A DNA stretch of 64,000 nt, from the NCBI RefSeq assembly GCF_050107715.1, contig NZ_JBNILN010000016.1, positions 3,415-67,414 on the forward strand, written 5' to 3'. The notes below the pieces were generated by a model. The model saw only the letters and a list, made by a program, of their open reading frames with translations, was not told the DNA's origin and did not search any database. Positions 27,714 to 35,556 of the stretch are shown in pieces. How positions within the stretch are numbered: position 1 is the stretch's first letter; each line of letters begins with the position of its first letter. A program made the translations under genes and the position numbers. The stretch comes from Metabacillus_B sp050107715. GTDB lineage: Bacteria > Bacillota > Bacilli > Bacillales > Bacillaceae.

Positions 27714-29069
27714 TTACGCCTCCATTAAAATAAGTTGTGGGTCATTCAGCAAACGCTTGATGTGGTTCATTGCATTTTGTGCAGTAGCACCATCAATCAT
27801 ACGGTGATCAAAGCTCAAGGATAGAGCAAGAACCGGAGCTACAACGATTTCTCCATCGCGTACAACAGCTTTTTCAGCAATGCGGCCAATTCCAAGGATT
27901 GCAACCTCAGGGTGGTTGATTACTGGTGTAAACCATTGTCCGCCGGCAGAACCGATGTTAGAGATTGTGCAGGATGCACCTTTCATTTCGGCACCGGAAA
28001 GTTTACCGTCGCGCGCTTTAACTGCAAGCTGGTTGATCTCATCAGAGATTTCAAATACAGATTTGCGGTCAGCATTTTTAACAACTGGTACTAAAAGACC
28101 TTTTTCAGTGTCTGCAGCGATCCCGATGTTGTAATAGTGTTTCTGAACAATTTCGTCCGTGCTGTCATCTAGAGATGTATTAAGCACTGGGAACTTCTTC
28201 AGCGCGGAAGTAAGAGCTTTCACAACGTACGGTAAATATGTTAACTTAATACCCTGGTCTGCCGCAACACCTTTAAACTTTTTGCGGTGTGCAACAAGCT
28301 CGGATACATCTATTTCATCCATTAGCGTAACGTGAGGAGCCGTATGCTTCGAGTTCACCATAGCTTTGGCAATCGCTCTTCTCATTCCGGACATCTTTTC
28401 ACGGGTTTCAGGAAGCTCACCTTCCGGAATTGGTTGTGCAGCCGGTTTTGACTCTTGTTTAGATTCTTGTTTGCTTTCCTCTGCTGCTGGGGCTTCTGCC
28501 GGCTTCGCAGCTCCGCCTTTGCCGAATGCATCGATATCTTCTTTAGATACGCGGCCATTTTTGCCGGATCCGTTTACTTGACGGATATCAATTCCTTGCT
28601 CGCGTGCATATTTACGCACAGATGGCATAGCTACAATGCGTTTATTTGGGTCAGCTTCAACCTGATCCTGGCTTCCTGCACCTGTTTCGTCAGCAGGTTC
28701 CTGCTTTGGAGCTTCTTCTTTTTTCACATCTTGGCCCGCTTCACCTGTTGATTGAACCTGAGCCTCAGTTTTTTCTTCTTTCTTCTCATCGCTTCCATGA
28801 TCGTCACCTTTAAACTTAAGGTTTTCGTAGCCTGGAGCGTCAAAAGTGATTAGAGTTTGTCCAACAGTTGCAACTGTTCCCTCTTCTACTTTAAGTTCTA
28901 CTACTTTTCCTTTTACAGGAGAAGGAATTTCAACGACTGCTTTATCATTTTGCACTTCTGCCAGTACGTCGTCCTCTTCAATTTCGTCACCTGGCTTAAC
29001 AAACCATTTTACGATCTCGCCTTCATGGATTCCTTCACCGATATCCGGCATTTTAAATTCGAATGACAC
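27714..29069 (-). CDS. pdhC: dihydrolipoamide acetyltransferase, E2 of pyruvate dehydrogenase
   Basis: Core of the complex; moves the acetyl group from E1 to CoA. The 451-residue protein has one lipoyl domain (lipoyl Lys in EVQNDKAVVE, about residue 43), an Ala/Glu/Lys-rich linker, the E1/E3-binding domain (MPSVRKYAREQGIDIRQV, about 150-185), a second flexible linker rich in KQESKQES, and the catalytic domain ending HRMIDGATA with the active His. A 94-bp gap with a long hairpin separates it from pdhB. Confidence 0.97.
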   Translation of the reverse strand: MSFEFKMPDIGEGIHEGEIVKWFVKPGDEIEEDDVLAEVQNDKAVVEIPSPVKGKVVELKVEEGTVATVGQTLITFDAPGYENLKFKGDDHGSDEKKEEKTEAQVQSTGEAGQDVKKEEAPKQEPADETGAGSQDQVEADPNKRIVAMPSVRKYAREQGIDIRQVNGSGKNGRVSKEDIDAFGKGGAAKPAEAPAAEESKQESKQESKPAAQPIPEGELPETREKMSGMRRAIAKAMVNSKHTAPHVTLMDEIDVSELVAHRKKFKGVAADQGIKLTYLPYVVKALTSALKKFPVLNTSLDDSTDEIVQKHYYNIGIAADTEKGLLVPVVKNADRKSVFEISDEINQLAVKARDGKLSGAEMKGASCTISNIGSAGGQWFTPVINHPEVAILGIGRIAEKAVVRDGEIVVAPVLALSLSFDHRMIDGATAQNAMNHIKRLLNDPQLILMEA

Positions 29070-29109
29070 GGTTTTTCAACCTCCCAGTTTTGTGTGATTT
29101 GCTATGAAC

Positions 29110-29140
29110 GAAAAGAAACCAGCTTCACTGATTTCTTTTC
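29110..29140 (-). other. hairpin between pdhB and pdhC
   Basis: A 13-bp stem with one G-T pair (GAAAAGAAATCAG and CTGGTTTCTTTTC), loop TGAAG. Lacking a real T-tract, it could be a leaky terminator, a processing site or a 3'-end stabiliser. Confidence 0.6.
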
Positions 29141-29163
29141 GATTGATGTTTCGTCCTGTTTGA

Positions 29164-30141
29164 TTAAAATTCCAAAACTTTTTTAGCTGTTTCAATTACA
29201 TCCTTGTGGTTAGGCAGCCATACACCCTCTGCTTGAGAGAAAGGGAATACTGTATCAGAAGCTGTAACACGAAGAACAGGAGCTTCAAGGCTTAGGATAG
29301 CGCGGTCATTTATTTCAGCCACAACGTTTGCTCCTACGCCCGCTTGCTTTTGAGCTTCTTGAACAACGATTGCACGGCCTGTTTTCTCAACAGAAGCAAT
29401 GATTGTATCGATATCCAGCGGCTGAACTGTACGAAGGTCAATAACCTCTACGGATTTGCCTTCTTTTTCAAGCTCTTCAGCTGCTTTAAGAGATTCATGA
29501 ACCATTGCACCATACGTGATAATGGATAGATCTGTTCCTTCGCGTTTTACTTCAGCTTTGCCAAGTTCAATCGTATACTCTTCTTCAGGAACTTCCTGAC
29601 GGAAAGAGCGGTAAAGCTTCATGTGCTCAAGGAAGATAACCGGGTCGTTATCACGAATAGCAGAAATCAAAAGGCCTTTTGCATCATAAGGCGTTGAAGG
29701 AATAACCACTTTCAGACCAGGCTGTTGAGTCATAAGACCTTCCAGGCTGTCAGCATGCATTTCCGGAGTATGTACTCCTCCGCCAAATGGGGAACGGATT
29801 GTGACAGGTGATGTCCATCTTCCGCCAGAACGGTAACGCATACGAGCCATTTGGCCGGAAATGGAATCCATTACTTCATATACAAATCCGAAGAACTGAA
29901 TTTCAGGTACTGGACGGTAGCCTTGAAGACCAAGTCCAAGTGCAAGTCCGCCGATTCCGGATTCTGCAAGCGGAGTATCGAATACACGGTCTTCGCCAAA
30001 TTCCTTCTGCAATCCTTCAGTCGCGCGGAAAACCCCGCCGTTTACGCCAACGTCTTCTCCAAATACTAGAACGTTTTCGTCATTTTTTAGTTCTGTGCGT
30101 AACGCATCAGTGATTGCCTGAATCATTGTCATTTGCGCCAT
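29164..30141 (-). CDS. pdhB: pyruvate dehydrogenase E1 beta subunit
   Basis: Beta chain of the thiamine-diphosphate E1 component; with PdhA it decarboxylates pyruvate and acetylates the lipoyl arm. The 325-residue protein has the standard transketolase-like pyrimidine domain (MTMIQAITDALRTEL, GEDVGVNGGVFRATEGLQ) and C-terminal domain with VVQEAQKQAGVGANVVAEI. Three bases separate it from pdhA. Length matches Bacillus PdhB. Confidence 0.97.
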   Translation of the reverse strand: MAQMTMIQAITDALRTELKNDENVLVFGEDVGVNGGVFRATEGLQKEFGEDRVFDTPLAESGIGGLALGLGLQGYRPVPEIQFFGFVYEVMDSISGQMARMRYRSGGRWTSPVTIRSPFGGGVHTPEMHADSLEGLMTQQPGLKVVIPSTPYDAKGLLISAIRDNDPVIFLEHMKLYRSFRQEVPEEEYTIELGKAEVKREGTDLSIITYGAMVHESLKAAEELEKEGKSVEVIDLRTVQPLDIDTIIASVEKTGRAIVVQEAQKQAGVGANVVAEINDRAILSLEAPVLRVTASDTVFPFSQAEGVWLPNHKDVIETAKKVLEF

Positions 30142-30144
30142 GGC

Positions 30145-31260
30145 TTACTTCGACTCCTTCGCTTTATAAATTTCAAACTGCTCCTTGAGATTATTAGGCA
30201 TTTCTTCGTACATAATGCCCATAAGGTCAGTTACTTTTTGTTTTGGATAATCGTCGGCTTTTTTGATTGCTTCTTTAATTTCTTCTTTCGCCTGTTCGAT
30301 TACTTTGTTCTCTTCTTCCTCGCTCCAAAGCTTTTTGCCTTCTAGGAACTTACGGAAACGGACAAGAGGATCCTTTTCTTCCCACTCATTTTCAATGTCT
30401 TTTGTACGGTAGCGTGTCGGGTCATCCCCAGCCATTGTATGAGGGCCATAACGGAACGTAAGGGTTTCGATTAATGTTGGGCCTTCTCCGTCGATTGCAC
30501 GTTTGCGCGCTTCAGCTGTAGCAGCATACACAGCAAGCGGGTCCATGCCGTCTACTTGAATCCCTACGATTCCTGCTGCAACTGCTTTCTGAGCAATTGT
30601 ACGTGCAGCAGATTGTTTTTCAACCGGAGTAGAAATTGCATAGCGGTTGTTTTGCACAACGAAAATTGCAGGAGCCTTAAATGCTCCGGCAAAGTTAATT
30701 CCTTCATAGAAATCACCTTGTGAAGCTCCGCCGTCCCCAGTATATGTGATGGCAACTGCTTCTTTTCCACGCTTTTTCATTCCAAGCGCTACACCGGCTG
30801 TCTGGATGTATTGAGCTCCAATGATGATTTGAGGCGACAATGCATATACATCTTCAGGCATTTGGTTGCCGTGGAAATGTCCGCGGGAGAATAGGAACGC
30901 CTGATAAAGCGGAAGACCATGCCAAATGATTTGAGGCACATCACGGTAACCAGGAAGGATAAAGTCATCTTTTTCCAATGCAAAATGGGAAGCAATCTGA
31001 GAAGCTTCCTGTCCGGCAGTCGGAGCATAGAAGCCAAGACGTCCCTGACGGTTAAGAGAAATTGAACGCTGATCAAGGATACGAGTATATACCATACGGC
31101 GCATAAGCTCTTTCAATTGATCATCAGACAGATCCGGCATTGCCGCTTCATTCACGACTTCGCCTTTTTCATTTAAAATTTGTAACGTTTGGAACTGCTC
31201 GGCAATCGCATCAAATTGCTTTTTGCCGTCTACAAGTGCAGATTTAGTTTTAGCAGCCAT
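30145..31260 (-). CDS. pdhA: pyruvate dehydrogenase E1 alpha subunit
   Basis: Alpha chain of E1, binding the thiamine diphosphate diphosphate-Mg part. The 371-residue protein shows the cofactor motif GDGGASQGDFYEGINFAGAF followed by VVQNNRYAIS, and GRLGFYAPTAGQEASQIAS near the start. First gene of pdhABCD. GAGGTGAC lies just before the ATG. A predicted sigma-A promoter lies about 230 bp upstream, leaving a long leader. Confidence 0.97.
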   Translation of the reverse strand: MAAKTKSALVDGKKQFDAIAEQFQTLQILNEKGEVVNEAAMPDLSDDQLKELMRRMVYTRILDQRSISLNRQGRLGFYAPTAGQEASQIASHFALEKDDFILPGYRDVPQIIWHGLPLYQAFLFSRGHFHGNQMPEDVYALSPQIIIGAQYIQTAGVALGMKKRGKEAVAITYTGDGGASQGDFYEGINFAGAFKAPAIFVVQNNRYAISTPVEKQSAARTIAQKAVAAGIVGIQVDGMDPLAVYAATAEARKRAIDGEGPTLIETLTFRYGPHTMAGDDPTRYRTKDIENEWEEKDPLVRFRKFLEGKKLWSEEEENKVIEQAKEEIKEAIKKADDYPKQKVTDLMGIMYEEMPNNLKEQFEIYKAKESK

Positions 31261-31654
31261 CTAAGTCACCTCTTCCTTTCATTTAGACAAATTTGATAGC
31301 AGAATGATACAAGTCATATACAGATTTAGGATACCCTAAATTAACTCACAGACACATTTTTTCAAATACATTCCACTACCATTTACCACATTGGAGCAAC
31401 TTAAAACTTTTATGTATGCAATATTTTAAGCTACAGAAACTGTATTAATTTTATTACAGACAAAATTAATACAATCCAATTATCACAACCATAGTTTACA
31501 CCTCATAAAAATGGAAGTCAATCGGTTTACATCAGGATTATTTCAGTATTAAAATGGAATTTGCTAATACCTTATTATGGAAATGAATAAAACTGTATTA
31601 GTACAAAAACTATAACTGTACTACAATAGTAGCGTTTTCATTTTAAAAAACAAA
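31261..31654 (-). promoter_or_regulatory. pdhA leader and promoter
   Basis: No gene seen in this AT-rich gap. A sigma-A promoter reads on the minus strand: TTGACT (31516-31521), 17 bp, TAAACT (31493-31498). About 12 nt downstream of the predicted start lies a perfect 12-bp inverted repeat, TGTATTAATTTT (31441-31452) and AAAATTAATACA (31462-31473). This predicts a leader of about 225 nt. The repeat could be an operator or an mRNA 5' hairpin. Confidence 0.6.
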
Positions 31655-31713
31655 ATGCCGGAGAAACCTCTGCAAACCTCGGAGTGTCTGCAGCCGTCTG
31701 TTCCGGCACAATC
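31651..31713 (-). terminator. terminator after ykyA
   Basis: TGCCGGA (31702-31708) and TCCGGCA (31656-31662, minus sense) close a branched stem containing an inner CCTCGG-rich pairing, followed by TTTTGTTTTTT. Confidence 0.7.
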
Positions 31714-31714
31714 T

Positions 31715-32377
31715 TTATTCTTCCGTATTAATGTCTGCTGCCTGATAAAATTCCTTTTTTCCTGCGTTATACTTTTCAGTATAGCTGTTAAAATCTTCAT
31801 TCAGTTCCTTTACTTCGTCATAAGCTGTATTGATTTTGGAAATGTGCGCCTCCAGGTCTTCGAGCTTAAGGTCTTTATTTTGAAACATTTTATAAAGCTC
31901 TTCATCAAGAGCGATCGCTGTGCTGTATGACTTTGCGAGGCTGTCATAGGATTTATAGCGTTCAGCCATCAGTTTTTTCAGTTCTTCTGCTTCTTTGGAC
32001 GCTTTTTCATTTTCAATTTTGTTTAGTGCTTCTTCAGCCTCTTTAAATGCTTTCTCGGATTCTTCAATGCTATTTCGCTCTGCTTCGATTTTCTCCTTGC
32101 GGTTTTTTACAATCTCGAGCGCATCTTCAGAAAGAGATTTGATTTTTTCAAAATCCTTCATGCCAAGTGCAATAATTTCGCTGTAGATTTCATTTTCTTT
32201 TTTTTCAAGTTCAATAAGAGGTTTTTGCTCCTCTTTGAATGAACTTTCCTTCGACACCACATTTTCCAGTGCTTCATAAGCCTGTTCGGATGGCGAAGCC
32301 CCCATACACCCTGTCAGAAGTGAGCCTGTCAGCACAGCCCCCATGCCAAGCATGAGCCACTTATTCGTTTTTATCAC
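31715..32377 (-). CDS. ykyA: YkyA-type lipoprotein
   Basis: Cell-surface lipoprotein of 220 residues. Signal peptide ends in LLTGC (Cys near residue 24). The mature part is one long charged coiled coil (about 40-210), rich in Glu, Lys and Ala. Matches the YkyA family by location between pdh and def and by its start. Function unknown; the coiled-coil lipoprotein form suggests an envelope role. Confidence 0.87.
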   Translation of the reverse strand: MIKTNKWLMLGMGAVLTGSLLTGCMGASPSEQAYEALENVVSKESSFKEEQKPLIELEKKENEIYSEIIALGMKDFEKIKSLSEDALEIVKNRKEKIEAERNSIEESEKAFKEAEEALNKIENEKASKEAEELKKLMAERYKSYDSLAKSYSTAIALDEELYKMFQNKDLKLEDLEAHISKINTAYDEVKELNEDFNSYTEKYNAGKKEFYQAADINTEE

Positions 32378-32548
32378 AACTAATCCCCCTTACTATACAA
32401 TAACTAACTATAAAATCTCTTAGGTTGGAACACAATACATCCGGAGAAAGTTTTAATCCTAAAACGTAAAAAATAGGTAATTAGACGGTACTTATCTTCT
32501 ATCCGCTGGTCTTTTGCCTAAAAAATTTGAAATTGGGCGGATGACTAT

Positions 32549-32576
32549 ACACATCTGCCCCCTGAGCATATGGTAT
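32549..32576 (+). promoter_or_regulatory. sigma-K-like promoter of the YjcZ microprotein
   Basis: AC at 32550-32551, 16 bp, then CATATGGTA (32568-32576) fits the mother-cell sigma-K pattern AC-N16-CATANNNTA exactly. Predicted start about 38 nt before the ATG at 32622. Recognition by sigma-E is also possible. Confidence 0.6.
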
Positions 32577-32621
32577 ATCAGACGCTCAAGCAAGAGCGCT
32601 ATTTAAAAGGAGGTCACCACT

Positions 32622-32756
32622 ATGTATTGTTATCCTGCATATCCTGCATATGGCTGCGGCGGCGGCTACGGCGGCGGACGCACATTTGCTCTAATCGTCG
32701 TATTGTTCATCCTATTGATCATCGTTGGAGCAGCATACCTCGGCGGAGGCTGCTAA
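32622..32756 (+). CDS. YjcZ family sporulation microprotein
   Basis: Peptide of 44 residues beginning MYCYPAYPAYGCGGGYGGG, then one membrane segment (TFALIVVLFILLIIVGAAYL) and GGGC end. This Tyr/Cys/Gly head plus single hydrophobic helix is the hallmark of the tiny YjcZ/SscA-type proteins of Bacillus, several of which are spore coat-associated. A strong AAAAGGAGGTCACC ribosome site lies upstream, and a sigma-K-like promoter before that. The stop codon abuts the hairpin repeat array. Confidence 0.85.
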   Translation: MYCYPAYPAYGCGGGYGGGRTFALIVVLFILLIIVGAAYLGGGC

Positions 32757-32910
32757 TAAGAAAAGCGGAGGGCGCTCGCACAGCCCCGACAAGCATAAGA
32801 CAATCAGCCGTAGGAAGGCGCTTTTCCTTCCGCAGGATGAGTGGCTTATGACCTCGAGGGGCTAGCGCCCGGAGCTAGACACCAAATCCCGGTGCATAGC
32901 TCTACATAAA
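32757..32910 (+). repeat. nested-hairpin repeat, copy 1
   Basis: A 154-bp unit starting TAAGAAAAGCGGAGGGCGCT. It folds as one long interrupted stem: AGC (32764) with GCT (32874); GGGCGCT (32770-32776) with AGCGCCC (32864-32870); GCCCC (32783) with GGGGC (32858); CATAAG (32794) with CTTATG (32845); GGAAGG (32813-32818) with CCTTCC (32826-32831). Symmetric GGA/GGA loops lie between the outer stems. The unit resembles a repeat family common between genes in bacilli. Confidence 0.85.
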
Positions 32911-33178
32911 TAAGAAAAGCGGAGGGCGCTGAGATAAGGATGTTCTGCTAAGTGCGCGGCGTCCTGCCGCAACGCAGAACGGACCTGCCTCCTGCAGGCC
33001 CCCGACAAGCATAAGACAATCAGCCGTAGGATGGCGGGAAAAGGAAGTTCGGGAGAAGTGCGCGGCGTCCTGCCGCTCTCCCGAACTGACCCGCGTCCTG
33101 CGGGCCTGAGTGGCTTATGACCTCGAGGGGCTAGCGCCCGGAGCTAGACACCAATCCCGGTGCATAGCTCTACATAAA
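32911..33178 (+). repeat. nested-hairpin repeat, copy 2 with two inserted modules
   Basis: Same framework as copy 1 (outer GGGCGCT 32924-32930 with AGCGCCC 33133-33139; CATAAG 33010-33015 with CTTATG 33114-33119) but 114 bp longer, carrying two GC-rich modules. Each is a stem closed by different arms: GTTCTGC/GCAGAAC (32942-32948, 32974-32980) and GTTCGGGAGA/TCTCCCGAAC (33047-33056, 33077-33086). Both surround the same core AGTGCGCGGCGTCCTGCCGC. Each is followed by a second 5-bp hairpin with a TCCT loop. Confidence 0.85.
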
Positions 33179-33256
33179 TAAGAAAAGCGGAGGGCGCTGA
33201 GGTAAGGATGTTCTGCTAAGTGCGCGGCGTCCTTCCGCAACGCAGAACGGACCTGC
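33179..33256 (+). repeat. nested-hairpin repeat, copy 3 (truncated)
   Basis: Repeats the 5' part of copy 2, including the GTTCTGC (33210-33216) and GCAGAAC (33242-33248) arms and the core with one change, then diverges after about 33256. The rest of the unit is missing. Confidence 0.8.
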
Positions 33257-33358
33257 TGTCTGATAACAACCAGGCTACTCGCAGGTATCTGTCCCTGTTT
33301 TTCTTTTTCCCTCAAAAGAAATCTTCATTTGTCTTGAACCGTATTTTTAAATAGACTT

Positions 33359-33425
33359 TGTTAAAGCATGGTGTTGATTTTTCACACCTGTTAATTGGAG
33401 CGGAAATCAACAGCCAAGTTTAACA
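33359..33425. repeat. small inverted-repeat element (MITE-like remnant)
   Basis: Two 22-bp arms (33359-33380 and 33404-33425) are inverted repeats matching at 17 of 22 positions, around TTCACACCTGTTAATTGGAGCGG. TTAATTGGAGCGGAAA recurs at 53134-53149, and CTGGCTGTTGATT, similar to an arm, at 40338-40350. It carries no frame. 33426-33657 otherwise shows only the def upstream region. Confidence 0.6.
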
Positions 33426-33657
33426 GAACTTTTAAATAAAATAAATGATTGGACAGACTTTAACCTGTTATTTAAAATATGGCTTTGGAATAGCATTTTT
33501 TAAACACAGCAGAAGGGCGAACGCCGGCAGCTGCAATAAGCCAAGGGGAGATAAGAAATTATCCCAATTAAAATAATTTATATCATCTTTCATTCAAAAT
33601 ATGGATTCTATATAATAAGAAAGATACGTGTTGAAACGATGAGAGGAAGTGCTCAAT

Positions 33658-34209
33658 ATGCTTACCAGCAAAGACATCATTAGAGAAGGCCATCCAACTT
33701 TGAGGGAAACAGCAAAGGAAGTGCCTCTTCCCGCATCTCAAGAAGACAGAAAAACCCTTGAAGAAATGCTGGAATATCTAAAACAAAGCCAGGACCCTGA
33801 GCTTGCAGAAAAACATGATCTCCGCCCGGGGGTCGGGCTTGCTGCCCCGCAAATTAATGTAAGCAAGAGGATGATCGCCGTTCATTTTGAAGATGAAGGC
33901 AAAAAATACAGCTATGGTCTTATTAATCCCCGAATAATCAGCCACTCTGTTCAGCAGAGTTTTCTTACGTCGGGAGAAGGCTGTCTTTCAGTTGACAGAC
34001 CCGTTCCGGGCTACGTCCCCCGCTATTCGAAAATACGGGTGAAAGCGACCTTACTGGACGGAACAGAGCTGGATTTGAAATTAAAAGGGATGGCAGCCAT
34101 CGTGCTGCAGCATGAAATTGATCACCTTAACGGAGTAATGTTTTATGACCATATGAGTGAAACGGAGCCTTTTTCAATTCCTGAGGGCGCTATAGCAGTT
34201 GAACGCTAA
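33658..34209 (+). CDS. def: peptide deformylase
   Basis: Metalloenzyme that removes the formyl group from new N-termini. The 183-residue type 2 (Gram-positive) enzyme has the three motifs: GVGLAAPQ (motif 1), EGCLSV with metal ligand Cys109, and HEIDHLNG with His152 and His156. ATG 33658 is preferred because GAGAGGAAG lies upstream at normal spacing and the protein then starts MLTSKDIIREG like B. subtilis YkrB. The GTG at 33649 is less suitable. Shares a terminator with ykrA. Confidence 0.95.
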   Translation: MLTSKDIIREGHPTLRETAKEVPLPASQEDRKTLEEMLEYLKQSQDPELAEKHDLRPGVGLAAPQINVSKRMIAVHFEDEGKKYSYGLINPRIISHSVQQSFLTSGEGCLSVDRPVPGYVPRYSKIRVKATLLDGTELDLKLKGMAAIVLQHEIDHLNGVMFYDHMSETEPFSIPEGAIAVER

Positions 34210-34305
34210 GAAGGCCTCCTCATCCAGGCTGCTATGTTAAGCCCGGTATCAGGATGTGCGGTAAATGGGTTAAGTGAAGATGGCATCTCTTTTTACAAGG
34301 CTTGA

Positions 34306-34350
34306 AAAAAAAGAGGGTCCTAAAAGATTCTGACTTTTAGGACCCCTTTT
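34306..34350. terminator. bidirectional terminator between def and ykrA
   Basis: GGGTCCTAAAAG and CTTTTAGGACCC, flanked by A8 and TTTTCTTTT. Confidence 0.92.
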
Positions 34351-34358
34351 CTTTTTAT

Positions 34359-35153
34359 TTATATTTTTTCGGCCTTAGAGGACAGCAGCCCCAGCTGCTG
34401 AACCGCGTATTGGATACCATTGTCATCCACAGGTCTGGTTATATAATCTGCAATTTCTTTCAGTTTCGGATTGGCATTGCCCATGGCTACGCCGGTACCT
34501 GCATATTTAATCATCTCTAAGTCGTTTAATTCGTCCCCAAATGCATAAATGTCTTCGCGGTCAAATTTTAGACGCTCAACAAGTTTTTTTATTCCTTCTG
34601 CTTTGGAACCGCCCGTTGGCAAAATATCAGTAGCCAATTCATGCCAGCGTATAAAATTCAAATCCTTATATTTTTTATATGGCTCCTCTTCCCCTGTTTT
34701 GCAGAAAAGCAGGGTCTGATAAATCTCAGCTTCATTAAAAAAAGAAGGGTTCACTTCCGGATGCGGGAATTTAAGAGAGCCCATGCTTTCCTCTATATAC
34801 GGGTGATTACTCTCTGAAGCCATCATGGTTTCATGATTCATAAATACGAGAGGATGTTTTGTCTCTTCAGAAAATTCCAGCACTTTTTCCAGGGTTTCAG
34901 TTTTCAGGGGGTTCTTGTAAATAACTTCGCCTTCAAACACGACGTATTGGCCGTTAAACGATACAAAGGAATAGATTCCAAGTTCTTCACGAAGGTCTTT
35001 AAACATAAATGGAGCCCGCCCTGTTGCAATGGCTACATGATGTCCTGCTTCGCGCAAGTCATCTAAAGTCTGCCTGGTGGACGCTGGAACTTTCTTATCG
35101 TGGTCAAGCAGTGTTCCGTCAATATCAAAAAAAACTACTTTTTCTTTCATCAT
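34359..35153 (-). CDS. ykrA: Cof-type HAD phosphatase YkrA
   Basis: Cytosolic HAD-superfamily phosphatase with a C2B cap, 264 residues. Motif I FFDIDGTLLDHD holds the Asp nucleophile. GRAPFMF and, near the end, FGDELNDLEMIKYAGTGVAMGNA (motif IV, Mg site) complete the set. Substrate of YkrA is not established; Cof enzymes act on sugar phosphates or FMN. Synteny with def and rnjA matches B. subtilis. Confidence 0.92.
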   Translation of the reverse strand: MMKEKVVFFDIDGTLLDHDKKVPASTRQTLDDLREAGHHVAIATGRAPFMFKDLREELGIYSFVSFNGQYVVFEGEVIYKNPLKTETLEKVLEFSEETKHPLVFMNHETMMASESNHPYIEESMGSLKFPHPEVNPSFFNEAEIYQTLLFCKTGEEEPYKKYKDLNFIRWHELATDILPTGGSKAEGIKKLVERLKFDREDIYAFGDELNDLEMIKYAGTGVAMGNANPKLKEIADYITRPVDDNGIQYAVQQLGLLSSKAEKI

Positions 35154-35379
35154 CAGACTCTCCTTTTCACGATGACTTTTGCTAAGTCCATATCAGATAT
35201 ACTATAACAAAGTTTGAATGGCCGGCAAAACATTTATTTCCCTGCAAAGTGGGGGCAAACGGCAATTTCCACGATTACCCATGAAATTATCAGCGGATTT
35301 TTCATATAATAGAAGTAATAAAGAAAAATGCACCGGAATAAAGCGTTTTGGACAAGTTTCCTTCAAAGGAGGGTTTGCT

Positions 35380-35451
35380 GTGCTCAGAAGATTGAGAAAT
35401 AAACTTAAGGACCAATGGAAACATTTGCTTCGAAAAAAGTCAATCGCTTAG
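35380..35451 (+). CDS. candidate 23-residue basic amphipathic peptide
   Basis: Starting at GTG 35380, eight bases after a strong CAAAGGAGGG site, a frame of 23 residues runs LRRLRNKLKDQWKHLLRKK and on to a TAG stop. Ten Lys or Arg, with Leu spaced every three to four residues, would make a positively charged amphipathic helix. A GC-rich hairpin with TTTTCTT begins at the stop. No family recognised. The frame opens to 35218 but without ribosome sites. It could be a real small gene or a chance frame; conservation would decide. Confidence 0.4.
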   Translation: MLRRLRNKLKDQWKHLLRKKSIA

Positions 35452-35490
35452 GGGTCAGACTCATTGAGAGGGTCGGCCCCCTTTTCTTAC
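35451..35490 (+). terminator. terminator-like hairpin before rpoY
   Basis: GGGG (35451) pairs with CCCC (35477-35480) and GAC with GTC inside, followed by CTTTTCTTA. The rpoY promoter -10 (TATAAT at 35505-35510) follows at once. Confidence 0.5.
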
Positions 35491-35556
35491 GGGGAGTTAT
35501 CGAATATAATGTTAGAAGGCAATCTAACAAACGGTATCTAAGGAGAGATTTGGCAA

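Noticed and set aside
32570..33315. Frames of 93 and 66 codons across the hairpin repeats
   Set aside because: They cross inverted repeats, lack ribosome sites and one overlaps the YjcZ-type gene in another frame.
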